A stretch of 64,000 bases of DNA, taken from NCBI GenBank assembly GCA_016722655.1, contig JADKIR010000005.1:868001-932000 (forward strand), read 5' to 3'. This document shows, piece by piece, positions 18,366 through 26,505 of the stretch; within the stretch, counting starts at the first letter, position 1; the number at the start of each line of letters is the position of its first letter. Both the position numbers and the translations under genes were made by a program. This DNA is from Cytophagaceae bacterium. GTDB lineage: Bacteria > Bacteroidota > Bacteroidia > Cytophagales > Spirosomataceae. Under the pieces are notes generated by a model. That model saw nothing but the letters and a program-made list of their open reading frames with translations, was not told the origin of the DNA and did no database searches.

Positions 18366-19220
18366 TTGAAAGATAAAAAAATCAAAATATCTTTATTCCT
18401 ATCAAATTTTTTCGAAAGTATTAGCTCAGTCTTCAAGCTAATTTTATTGACAAAAATTAGGACCGTAAATGCCGAAAAAAAGTATTCTGATGCGGTTATT
18501 CTTGGAAATGGCCCCTCTTTAAATTATTCTTTGGAACACCATAAGGATTTCCTTACCAACAAAGATATTTTTTGTGTAAATCTTTTTTCATCAACCTCTT
18601 ATTATCAGGAAATTAAACCAAATAATTATATTTTATTGGATGACGCATTTACCAATAAAAATCACGAAAGAGCCAATACTGCACTGATGCATATTGTAAA
18701 TGATACCAATTGGCCGGTAAATCTTCATGTACCATTCCGGTTTAAAAATTCAGAGCATTTTATAAAAAACATTGAGAAAAACGAAAATATAAAACCCGTA
18801 TATTTTAATTACGTTATTTTTTCAGGATTTGATTTTCTGAGATTTTGGATTTACAAAAATGATTGGGGTATGCCTCAAAGTCAAAATGTTTTGGTTGCCT
18901 CAATTTTCAGATGTGTAAATATGACTTATAATAGCGTATTTTTGCTGGGAGCAGACCATACCTGGCATGAAAATATAAAATTGAATATTGACAATGAGAT
19001 TATTGCCGATGATGCCCATTTTTATGGAAATAAATCCTACGAAATTAGTAAGATTGTCAACAAAAATGAATCTTATCTGGCAAAGCAATTTTTATCCCTG
19101 CATAAAGCTTTTAAAGGTTATGAGGTTTTGGGACGATATGCTGATTTCAGAGGTGTAAAAATAATTAACGCCAGTAAAAGGAGTTTTATAGATGTGTTTG
19201 ATAAAATTAAATTGTCCTGA
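18366..19220 (+). CDS. GT42/DUF115-like protein, candidate nonulosonic acid transferase
   Basis: A 284-residue protein with no clear close name. AVILGNGPSLNYSL (GNGPSL at residues 47-52) near the N-terminus is the CMP-sugar-type loop seen in CstII sialyltransferases (GT42) and, as GxGPSL, in DUF115/Maf proteins. The later stretch SQNVLVASIFRCVNMTYNSVFLLGADHTW (split: SQNVLVASIF, then VFLLGADHTW) parallels the helix-strand-GxDF region of those families, and HFYG lies at 218-221. Its place directly before legB (2 bases apart) supports a role with the legionaminic-type sugar, such as transfer from the CMP-sugar. It starts with TTG at 18366, the only start giving the full domain. The family link is by motif only and needs structural comparison. 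Confidence 0.5.
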   Translation: MKDKKIKISLFLSNFFESISSVFKLILLTKIRTVNAEKKYSDAVILGNGPSLNYSLEHHKDFLTNKDIFCVNLFSSTSYYQEIKPNNYILLDDAFTNKNHERANTALMHIVNDTNWPVNLHVPFRFKNSEHFIKNIEKNENIKPVYFNYVIFSGFDFLRFWIYKNDWGMPQSQNVLVASIFRCVNMTYNSVFLLGADHTWHENIKLNIDNEIIADDAHFYGNKSYEISKIVNKNESYLAKQFLSLHKAFKGYEVLGRYADFRGVKIINASKRSFIDVFDKIKLS

Positions 19221-19222
19221 AA

Positions 19223-20221
19223 ATGATTTGGAAGAATAAAAAAGTTTTAGTCACAGGTGCTGACGGTTTTATTGGTAGCCATCTGGTGGAACATCTGATT
19301 GAGCAAGGTGCCCAGGTAAAAGCTTTTGTATATTATAATTCGTTCAATTCGTGGGGCTGGATTGATAGTTTTCCAAAAGAATTAAAAGATAAAATCGAAA
19401 TATTTGCAGGTGATATCAGGGATCCGTTTGGTGTAAAAAAAGCTGTTGAGGGTGTTGATGTGGTTTTTCATCTTGCAGCTTTGATTGCGATTCCTTACAG
19501 TTACTATTCGCCGGAAAGTTATGTTTCAACTAATGTAACGGGCACACTAAATGTTCTTATGGCCTGTCGGGAGTTAAATATTGAAAGACTTTTGGTGACC
19601 TCCACTTCAGAGGTTTACGGAACGGCCATCACTGTGCCAATAGATGAAAAACACCCCAGACAAGGACAATCGCCCTATTCTGCCACGAAAATTGGAGCCG
19701 ATGCCATAGCTGATTCGTTTTATAGAAGTTTCAATCTTCCCGTAACCATAGTAAGACCATTCAATACTTACGGCCCAAGACAATCGGCAAGGGCCGTCAT
19801 TCCAACCATTATTACCCAGTTGCTTCATGGAAGTAAAGAAATAAAGTTAGGGGCTTTACATCCAACTCGTGATTTGGTTTTTGTGAAAGATACCGTTCGC
19901 GGTTTTACTGAAATCGCGGCCACAGAACAAACTATAGGTCAGGAAGTTAACATTGCTACTCAAAACGAAATCTCTGTCTTGGAACTGGCAGAAATGCTGA
20001 TAAGTCTGATTAATCCTGACGCAAAAATTGTGAGTGATGACAACCGGCATCGTCCTAAAAATAGTGAAGTAGAAAGATTGCTCGGAAGCAACGCCAAGCT
20101 ACAGGACCTCACCGGTTGGAAACCGGGAATAAGTCTCAAAGAAGGTCTTTGTCAAACCATTGAATGGTTTTCAAAAGAAGAGAATCTTAGAAACTACAAA
20201 TCAGACATTTACAACCTATGA
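19223..20221 (+). CDS. legB: LegB-type nucleotide-sugar 4,6-dehydratase
   Basis: NAD-dependent SDR enzyme that makes the 4-keto-6-deoxy sugar at the start of legionaminic acid synthesis. The cofactor loop TGADGFIGSH lies near residue 10, DIRD at about 66, STSEVYG and the catalytic YSATK at about 155, and RPFNTYGPRQ, all typical of the extended SDR dehydratases. Length 332 matches LegB. It is the first gene of an unbroken run to 27983, and its stop overlaps the next ATG (ATGA at 20218). In Campylobacter the LegB substrate is GDP-GlcNAc; the PtmE homologue downstream agrees with a GDP-linked route. Confidence 0.85.
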   Translation: MIWKNKKVLVTGADGFIGSHLVEHLIEQGAQVKAFVYYNSFNSWGWIDSFPKELKDKIEIFAGDIRDPFGVKKAVEGVDVVFHLAALIAIPYSYYSPESYVSTNVTGTLNVLMACRELNIERLLVTSTSEVYGTAITVPIDEKHPRQGQSPYSATKIGADAIADSFYRSFNLPVTIVRPFNTYGPRQSARAVIPTIITQLLHGSKEIKLGALHPTRDLVFVKDTVRGFTEIAATEQTIGQEVNIATQNEISVLELAEMLISLINPDAKIVSDDNRHRPKNSEVERLLGSNAKLQDLTGWKPGISLKEGLCQTIEWFSKEENLRNYKSDIYNL

Positions 20222-21357
20222 TTCCATTATCAGTTCCCAATATTTCAGGCAATGAATGGCAATATGTAAAAGAGTGCCTTGACACTGGTTGGGTATCATC
20301 AGTTGGAAGCTATGTCAACAAATTTGAAGATATAATTAAAAACTATACTGGTGCCAAATACGCAATCGCAACCTCAAATGGTACTTCGGCACTTCATATC
20401 GCACTTCAGTTGTCAGGAGTACAAGCCGGTGACTGGGTAATTTGCCCAAACATCACTTTTGTGGCGTCGGCAAATTCGATCAGCTATTGCGGGGCTAAGC
20501 CTTTACTGATTGATATAGAAGAAGATACGTGGCAAATGGATTTGAAACTTCTTAAAAAATACCTTCAGAAAAACACAGAAATTATTAATAATGAATGTGT
20601 TATTATTGAAACCGGTGAAGTAATTAGAGCCATAATGCCGGTTCATATACTGGGTCATTTAGTTGATATTAAGGAGGTTTTAAAAATAGCAAAAGAATTT
20701 CATCTGAAAGTTGTTGAAGATTCTACCGAAGCTCTGGGTTCATTTTTCGATGATAAACACGCCGGGACATTCGGGCAATTTGGCACTTTGAGTTTCAACG
20801 GAAACAAAATTTTGACCACCGGAGGCGGAGGAATCATATTAACCAACGATGAGAACCTGGCTAAAAAAGCAAAACATCTTACTACTCAGGCCAAGGCTTC
20901 TGCCACTGAATATTATCATGATGAGACTGCTTACAACTATAGACTCGTAAACATACTGGCTGCTATTGGGGTGGCCCAAATGGAGCAACTTCCGGAATTT
21001 TTGAAAGTTAAAAAAAGAATCTCAGAAAGATATCTGGAGGCTTTCAAGGATGATAATAATATTATTTTCCAAAAACAACTATCTGATAGTAAACCCAATA
21101 ACTGGCTTTTCACTGTAAGAGTAAACGATAAAAATGGTTTGATAGCATTTTTAAAAGAAAACCAAATTGAGGCACGACCTTTTTGGGTTCCGATGAATTC
21201 ATTGCCTATGTTTAAAGAGAATATTTATGTTACTGAAAAAGATTTTAGCCACTTAATATACGACTCTTGCGTTAGTATCCCTTGTTCTACCAGCCTTTCG
21301 CCGGAAGATCAGGAACAGGTTATCTCAAAAATCCATGAATTTTATGGCAAAAATTAA
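20218..21357 (+). CDS. legC: LegC-type aminotransferase
   Basis: DegT/DnrJ-family PLP enzyme predicted to aminate the 4-keto sugar made by LegB. TSNGTSALHIALQLSGVQ binds the cofactor phosphate. VEDSTEALGS contains the aspartate that contacts the PLP ring nitrogen. The lysine lies in SFNGNKILTTGGGG, the arrangement found in LegC and PseC-like enzymes. Length 379 is typical. It is translationally coupled to legB (ATGA) and overlaps the ATP-grasp gene. It differs clearly from the other DegT protein at 7475, which has the STKVFHTIEGG version of the lysine motif. Confidence 0.85.
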   Translation: MIPLSVPNISGNEWQYVKECLDTGWVSSVGSYVNKFEDIIKNYTGAKYAIATSNGTSALHIALQLSGVQAGDWVICPNITFVASANSISYCGAKPLLIDIEEDTWQMDLKLLKKYLQKNTEIINNECVIIETGEVIRAIMPVHILGHLVDIKEVLKIAKEFHLKVVEDSTEALGSFFDDKHAGTFGQFGTLSFNGNKILTTGGGGIILTNDENLAKKAKHLTTQAKASATEYYHDETAYNYRLVNILAAIGVAQMEQLPEFLKVKKRISERYLEAFKDDNNIIFQKQLSDSKPNNWLFTVRVNDKNGLIAFLKENQIEARPFWVPMNSLPMFKENIYVTEKDFSHLIYDSCVSIPCSTSLSPEDQEQVISKIHEFYGKN

Positions 21358-22276
21358 TATACTTTTTCTTGGAGGTGCCAAAAGGGTTTCATTGGCTGAA
21401 AGGTTTATTGATGCCGGGAACATACTTGGGCATGAGGTCTCTGTTTTGGGTTACGAACTTGATTCTTATGTTCCTTTGGCAGCAATTGGGAAAATTATTA
21501 TTGGCAAAAAGTGGAATGACCCGGAACTGTTTTCTCATATAAATAGCACCATTGCTGATTTCCAGATTGACATTATTTTACCATTTGTGGATCCGGCAAC
21601 TACAATACTTTCAAAATTCAGACCTGAAAACCCTAAAACCTTTATTCCCGTTTCATCAGGAGAAACCTGTAATATTTTTTTTGATAAAATACTGGCCAAC
21701 AATTGGTTTATCGAAAATCACTTTCCGGTTCCGGGGTTTCAGCATGAGCAATTCCCTTTAATTGCGAAACCGGCAAAAGGTTCAGCTTCGCAGGGACTGA
21801 TTTTCATTGATTCAGAATCAGATTTCATTGATTTTCAAAAATATTATGATTCCAACTCTTATTTAATTCAGAAAAAAATTATTGGAAAAGAATACACTGT
21901 AGATTGCTATGTGGGAAAAGACGGAGAAATTAAAAGTGTAATTCCACGAATCAGACTTGAGACCAACGGAGGCGAAGTCACCAAAAGCAAAACGATTTAT
22001 CATGCTGATATTATTAGGATTTCAAATGAAATTTTGAAGAAAGCAGGTTTTTCCGGACCAATTACGATTCAATTCCTGGAAGATGAAAAAGGGATTTATG
22101 TGATGGAAATTAATCCCCGATTTGGAGGCGGAGTTATTGCCTCCATAGAAGCAGGAGCAAATATTCCTTTATTTGTGTTGAAAGATTTCTTAAATTTAGA
22201 CATTGAAGCGGTAAAAGACTTTAAAGTGAATAAGTTGATGGTTAGAGCTAACCGTGAATTTTTCTTTGATATTTAA
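21344..22276 (+). CDS. ATP-grasp ligase within the nonulosonic acid operon
   Basis: ATP-grasp enzyme of about 310 residues resembling the ATP-binding half of carbamoyl-phosphate synthetase and D-Ala-D-Ala ligase relatives. The N-terminal preATP-grasp Rossmann stretch reads INILFLGGAKRVSL. The nucleotide-binding loop is IAKPAKGSASQGL. The metal site is in VMEINPRFGGG, and YTVDCYVGKDGE lies between. Such enzymes join a carboxylate to an amine or thiol using ATP. In this operon a likely job is acylating the amino group made by LegC, since no acetyltransferase is present; that is inference. An ATG at 21335 is also possible, but the 21344 start (MAKINILFLGG) gives the standard N-terminus. Confidence 0.7.
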   Translation: MAKINILFLGGAKRVSLAERFIDAGNILGHEVSVLGYELDSYVPLAAIGKIIIGKKWNDPELFSHINSTIADFQIDIILPFVDPATTILSKFRPENPKTFIPVSSGETCNIFFDKILANNWFIENHFPVPGFQHEQFPLIAKPAKGSASQGLIFIDSESDFIDFQKYYDSNSYLIQKKIIGKEYTVDCYVGKDGEIKSVIPRIRLETNGGEVTKSKTIYHADIIRISNEILKKAGFSGPITIQFLEDEKGIYVMEINPRFGGGVIASIEAGANIPLFVLKDFLNLDIEAVKDFKVNKLMVRANREFFFDI

Positions 22277-22282
22277 ATAAAT

Positions 22283-22603
22283 ATGCAGTTAATCATAGAT
22301 ATGGATGGTACTATTTGTACCGAAGAAAAAACTTACAGCAGGTCTATGGCAAGTCCTTTGCCAAGAGCAGTCGAAAAGATAAATAAGCTATTTGAGGAGG
22401 GTCATACCATCATAATTTACACGGCCCGAACCTGGATGGAGTTTGAGATGACCACGCATTGGCTACAAACCCATGGTGTTAAGTATCACCAATTGATGAT
22501 GGGCAAACCTATCGGTGATATGTGGATTGATGACCGTGCCAATAAATTTACTGATTGGGAAACCACCTACCAACAAGTACAGGAAAAAGCAAAAAAGAAA
22601 TGA
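22283..22603 (+). CDS. Small HAD-type phosphatase (capsule biosynthesis type)
   Basis: Minimal HAD-superfamily protein of 106 residues. Motif I is DMDGTIC (catalytic aspartates 6 and 8), motif II the threonine in IIYTARTW, and motif IV the acidic pair in DMWIDDRA. No cap domain is present, so it could take bulky substrates. Genes of this size are often found in capsule clusters of Bacteroidota and Campylobacterota and labelled capsular biosynthesis phosphatase. LegI makes an unphosphorylated sugar, so a phosphatase is not required by the standard pathway and its substrate here is open. Its stop overlaps the LegI start (ATGA at 22600). Confidence 0.7.
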   Translation: MQLIIDMDGTICTEEKTYSRSMASPLPRAVEKINKLFEEGHTIIIYTARTWMEFEMTTHWLQTHGVKYHQLMMGKPIGDMWIDDRANKFTDWETTYQQVQEKAKKK

Positions 22604-23604
22604 GTAAAGTTTTAATAATAGCTGAAGCAGGAGTAAACCATAATGGTGATTTTAGCCTCGCCATTAAGTTGATTGATGAAGCCAAAAAAGCCGGAGCTGA
22701 TATTGTAAAATTCCAGACTGCCGTGCCGGAGTTGGTAATGTCAAAATTTGCCGAAATGGCTGACTATCAAATAGAAAACACCGGAAAGAAAGAATCACAA
22801 TTGGAAATGGCAAGAAAAATACACTTGCCGCTCGATGCCTACAAAAAGCTTCAGGATTATTGCGAAAAAGTGGGAATTGAGTTTTTGTCAACCCCATTCG
22901 ATATGAAATCGATTGATGTTTTGATAGATTTAAACCAGAGGATTTTCAAAATACCATCTGGTGAGATCACCAATTTGCCTTATCTTGAGAAAATCGGAAA
23001 GCTGGGAAAAGAGGTGATTTTGTCCACAGGAATGTCAGTAATTGAAGAAATCGCCGATGCGATTAGGGTTTTAGTAAGTGCAGGCACTCCTGAAAATAAA
23101 ATTACTGTTCTACACTGTAATACTGAGTACCCTACTCCAATGAAAGATGTTAATCTTCTGGCGATGAATGACCTAAGAGACAAACTTGGTGTAAAAATCG
23201 GTTACTCAGATCATACCAAAGGAATTGAAGTACCAATTGCGGCAGTAGCTTTGGGGGCCACCGTCATAGAAAAGCATTTTACATTAGACAATACAATGGA
23301 AGGCCCTGACCATAAGGCTTCTTTGGAACCTGTAGAATTGAAACTGATGGTCGATTTAATCCGGAATATTGAACTTGCAATGGGCGATGGCTTAAAAAAA
23401 GTAAGTGATTCGGAAAGAAAAAATATGGTAATCGCCAGAAAAAGCATTCTTGCTGCCAAAGATATCAAAAAAGGGGAAGTTTTCTCGGAAGAAAATCTAA
23501 TTGTAAAAAGACCCGGAAATGGCATTTCTCCTATGAAATGGCACGATATTATAGGCAAAGTAGCTATAAGAGATTTTATAGAAGACGAACTGATAGAAAT
23601 TTGA
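22600..23604 (+). CDS. legI: Legionaminic/N-acetylneuraminate synthase (LegI/NeuB family)
   Basis: Condenses phosphoenolpyruvate with a 6-carbon amino sugar to give the 9-carbon nonulosonic acid. The NeuB TIM barrel runs from KVLIIAEAGVNHNGD to about residue 270, with KFQTAVPE, STPFD, KIPSGEI, LSTGMS, YSDHT and EKHFT as metal and substrate motifs. A C-terminal SAF antifreeze-like domain follows (ARKSILAAKDIKKGEVFS onward). Length 334 from the ATG at 22600 is typical. The frame is open upstream to 22555, but the start overlapping the HAD stop is the natural one. LegI rather than NeuB or PseI is chosen because the pathway genes on both sides are Leg-type. Confidence 0.88.
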   Translation: MSKVLIIAEAGVNHNGDFSLAIKLIDEAKKAGADIVKFQTAVPELVMSKFAEMADYQIENTGKKESQLEMARKIHLPLDAYKKLQDYCEKVGIEFLSTPFDMKSIDVLIDLNQRIFKIPSGEITNLPYLEKIGKLGKEVILSTGMSVIEEIADAIRVLVSAGTPENKITVLHCNTEYPTPMKDVNLLAMNDLRDKLGVKIGYSDHTKGIEVPIAAVALGATVIEKHFTLDNTMEGPDHKASLEPVELKLMVDLIRNIELAMGDGLKKVSDSERKNMVIARKSILAAKDIKKGEVFSEENLIVKRPGNGISPMKWHDIIGKVAIRDFIEDELIEI

Positions 23605-24755
23605 AAAAAATTTGTTTCGTAACCGGCACCCGGGCAGAATTTGGTCTGTTGAGCCCACTAATGCGTCTGTTTCAAAAAGATGATACTTTTGAGCTGCAGA
23701 TTGTGGCCACCGGCATGCACCTTTCGCCTGAATTTGGGCTCACCTACAAAGAAATTGAAAAAGAAGGCTTTTTCATCAACGAAAAAGTAGAAATACTGTT
23801 ATCAAGTGATACAAAGGCAGGAATGGTGAAATCTACAGGTCTAGCTTTGTTGAGTTTTCCTGATGTTTTTACAAGATTATCTCCGGAAATCGTGATAGTA
23901 TTGGGCGACCGATATGAAACCTTTGCTGCCACCACCGCCGCATTTATGATGCAGATTCCGATTGTACACATTTCTGGTGGTGACGTGACCGAAGGTGCAA
24001 TTGATGATGCGTTACGGCATTCTATTTCAAAAATGTCAGCATTGCATTTTACTGCTTTGGAGGCTTACAGAAAAAGGGTTTTACAGCTGGGTGAACAACC
24101 TTCCACGGTTTTCAATGTTGGGGCTTTAGGGATTGACAATATCAAAAACCTAAATCTTTTGGACATCCATGATCTGAGAAAATCAATTGATTGGAACGAG
24201 CTGGAAAATTATTTTCTTGTCACATTTCATCCTGTTACTCTGGAATCAGAATCTATCGAAAACCAGATGAATCAGCTTTTTGACGCTTTAAATGCATTTC
24301 CAGAAATAAAAGTATTATTCACCTTACCAAATTCAGATTCTGATGGCAGAAAAATCATTGAACTTATCAAAAATTATTCGGCATTAGAACCTACCAGAAT
24401 AAAATACTTTACCAGTTTAGGTCAATTAAGATATTTATCAGCGGCCAAAAATGCACTTGCTGTGGTTGGGAATTCTTCAAGTGGAATAGTAGAAATTCCT
24501 AGTCTGGGTGTACCTACGGTGAATATCGGAAAAAGACAATCTGGCAGAGAGGCGGCCGAAAGTGTGATTAATTGTGATGCTCAAAAAGACGCTATCATAG
24601 ATGCACTTAAATTAGCAATATCTACTTCTTTTCAGGATAAAATAAAAAGTATTAAGAATATTTATGGCGAAGGAAATACCGCTTCAAAAATATTTGAAAT
24701 CATAAAAAACCATAAATTTGAGGAAATCTCTAAAAAGTTTTACGATATAAAATGA
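23601..24755 (+). CDS. legG: UDP/GDP-N-acetylglucosamine 2-epimerase, hydrolysing (LegG/NeuC family)
   Basis: Releases the free 2,4-diamino-2,4,6-trideoxymannose from its nucleotide while inverting C2, giving the LegI substrate. Typical family strings are FVTGTRAEFGLLSPLM at the start, VLGDRYETFA, HISGGDVTEGAIDD, TFHPVTLES and VGNSSSGIVEIP. The start is TTG at 23601, overlapping the LegI stop as TTGA, which gives a 384-residue protein, the usual size. An ATG at 23538 would add an unrelated Arg/Tyr-rich extension read out of frame from legI. It overlaps the next gene by 4 bases. Confidence 0.88.
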   Translation: MKKICFVTGTRAEFGLLSPLMRLFQKDDTFELQIVATGMHLSPEFGLTYKEIEKEGFFINEKVEILLSSDTKAGMVKSTGLALLSFPDVFTRLSPEIVIVLGDRYETFAATTAAFMMQIPIVHISGGDVTEGAIDDALRHSISKMSALHFTALEAYRKRVLQLGEQPSTVFNVGALGIDNIKNLNLLDIHDLRKSIDWNELENYFLVTFHPVTLESESIENQMNQLFDALNAFPEIKVLFTLPNSDSDGRKIIELIKNYSALEPTRIKYFTSLGQLRYLSAAKNALAVVGNSSSGIVEIPSLGVPTVNIGKRQSGREAAESVINCDAQKDAIIDALKLAISTSFQDKIKSIKNIYGEGNTASKIFEIIKNHKFEEISKKFYDIK

Positions 24756-25795
24756 ACCGCTTGGTAACCGACAATCACAAAACAGGCAGAGATGCTCTTA
24801 AATTGCTCAACGAGAGCCATGGAATAGTGGCACCGGTGCTTTTTGTACTGGAAAACAACAGAATAATCGGCTCCCTTACCGATGGTGATATCAGAAGAGG
24901 GCTTTTGGCTGGCCTTCAAATTGACGATTCAATTGAAAAATTTCTAAATAAAAACTTTAGGTATTTTATTGAAAACAATTGGGGTAAATCTGAAATTATT
25001 CAGCTTAAAAAACTTAATATCAGGTTTGTTCCTGAAATAAATTCTGAAGGCAATTTTGTAAGAATACTTGACCTTGAACACCAGAATGCCAGCCTTCCAT
25101 TAAGTGCGGTTATAATGGCCGGGGGAAAAGGTGAGCGGCTTTTGCCTTTGACACAGAATACGCCAAAACCTTTATTAAAAGTTGGTGAAAAGCCTATTAT
25201 TGAGCACAATATTGACCGGCTAATCAAATTTGGAATTACAGATATTTACCTCTCTGTAAGATATTTGGCTGAACAACTGGTAGAATATTTTGGTGATGGA
25301 AGTGCCAAAGGTTGTAATATACACTATATATTTGAAGATGAACCATTAGGAACAATTGGGGCATTAAGCAAAATTGAGAATCTCCAAAATGAAAATATAA
25401 TTCTTCTGAATTCTGACTTATTGACCAACATCGATTATGAGGAATTTTACAGGATATTCAAGGAAGAAGAGGCCGATATGGCCATTGCTTCAACCCCATT
25501 TGATGTAAACGTTCCGTATGCCGTGCTCGAGTTTTCGGAAGGAAAAAACATACGCACTTTCAAGGAAAAGCCAAAATACACTTACTACTCCAATGCTGGT
25601 ATCTATTTGATTAAAGCAGATTTACTTAATAGAATTCCAAAAAATGAAAAACACGACGCCACTGATTTTCTAAACGGTCTGCTTTCTGATGGATTCAAGG
25701 TTATTTCGGAACCAATACATGGCTATTGGTTGGATATAGGCCGCATTGAAGATTATTTTAAAGCTCAGGAAGATATTAGATATATAAATTTATGA
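24752..25795 (+). CDS. ptmE: PtmE-like nucleotidyltransferase with N-terminal CBS region
   Basis: Predicted sugar-1-phosphate nucleotidyltransferase; the Campylobacter homologue makes GDP-glucosamine for legionaminic acid. Residues 1-110 hold a CBS-pair-like region (GRDALKLLNESHGIVAPVLFV and IIGSLTDGDIRRGLL). The catalytic domain starts at residue 118 with MAGGKGERLLPLTQNTPKPLLKV, the NTP-binding loop and lysine, and has LNSDLL for the metal-binding aspartate and WLDIGRIEDY near the C-terminus. Length 347 is right for the CBS-fused form. Its position between LegG and LegF is the same combination as in the Campylobacter ptm locus. CBS domains may sense nucleotides. Confidence 0.82.
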   Translation: MNRLVTDNHKTGRDALKLLNESHGIVAPVLFVLENNRIIGSLTDGDIRRGLLAGLQIDDSIEKFLNKNFRYFIENNWGKSEIIQLKKLNIRFVPEINSEGNFVRILDLEHQNASLPLSAVIMAGGKGERLLPLTQNTPKPLLKVGEKPIIEHNIDRLIKFGITDIYLSVRYLAEQLVEYFGDGSAKGCNIHYIFEDEPLGTIGALSKIENLQNENIILLNSDLLTNIDYEEFYRIFKEEEADMAIASTPFDVNVPYAVLEFSEGKNIRTFKEKPKYTYYSNAGIYLIKADLLNRIPKNEKHDATDFLNGLLSDGFKVISEPIHGYWLDIGRIEDYFKAQEDIRYINL

Positions 25796-26505
25796 GCAAA
25801 TATTCCGACTGTCTGTTTGTAATCCCGGCCAGGTGGGGCTCCAAGGGAATTCCCGGAAAGAATATAAAACTACTGAATGGTAAGCCTCTGATTCAGTACT
25901 CTATTGATTATGCCAGAAATTTTGTTTCTGACGAGCAAATCTGCTTAAGTACAGACTCGCAGGAAATAATTGATATTGCCAGTCAATCAGGCCTTAAAGT
26001 GCCTTTCTTACGACCACAGCATCTGGCAGGCGACCAAAGTTCCACATTTGATGTTTTGAATCATGCCATTGCATTTTTTGAACATCAAAACAAATATTTC
26101 GAAAACCTGGTGCTTCTCCAACCCACTTCTCCTTTTAGAGTCAAAAAACATTTTGAAGAGGCTTATCTGGAAGCATCAGAAGAGGCAAATGTTGTAGTTA
26201 GCGTGACTGAAGAATCCCAGAATCCTTATTACAATGTATATGAAGAGAATGAATCAGGATTCTTGAAAATTTCGAAAGGCGAAGGAAATTATACCCGTCG
26301 TCAGGACTGCCCTCCAGTCTATGCCTTTAATGGCTCTATTTATATTTTCAAAATAGAAGCCTTAAAAAAAGCTGCTTCTTTCAGAGATTTTAAAACTATA
26401 AAAAAATATGTAATGGAAGAGGTCTATAAAGTGGATCTCGACACACCTGCCCAATGGCAATATTGCGAATACCTTATTTCCAATAATATCTTAAAACCAG
26501 AATAA
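25792..26505 (+). CDS. legF: CMP-legionaminic acid synthetase (LegF/NeuA family)
   Basis: Cytidylyltransferase that activates the nonulosonic acid as its CMP form for transfer. The CTP-binding start reads FVIPARWGSKGIPGKNIKLLNGKPLIQYS, broken here as IPARWGSKGIPGKN and LNGKPLIQYS. LQPTSPFR and FNGSIYIF follow, then the acidic KVDLDTPAQW that places metal at the active site. Length 237 is normal. It starts with an ATGA overlap and its stop overlaps the flippase ATG as TAATG at 26503. Whether the sugar is legionaminic or a related acid cannot be decided from this protein alone. Confidence 0.87.
   Translation: MSKYSDCLFVIPARWGSKGIPGKNIKLLNGKPLIQYSIDYARNFVSDEQICLSTDSQEIIDIASQSGLKVPFLRPQHLAGDQSSTFDVLNHAIAFFEHQNKYFENLVLLQPTSPFRVKKHFEEAYLEASEEANVVVSVTEESQNPYYNVYEENESGFLKISKGEGNYTRRQDCPPVYAFNGSIYIFKIEALKKAASFRDFKTIKKYVMEEVYKVDLDTPAQWQYCEYLISNNILKPE

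Noticed and set aside
22283..22603. Neu5Ac-9-phosphate phosphatase role for the small HAD protein
   Set aside because: The synthase next to it is of the LegI/NeuB type that does not make a 9-phosphate, so this role is not supported.
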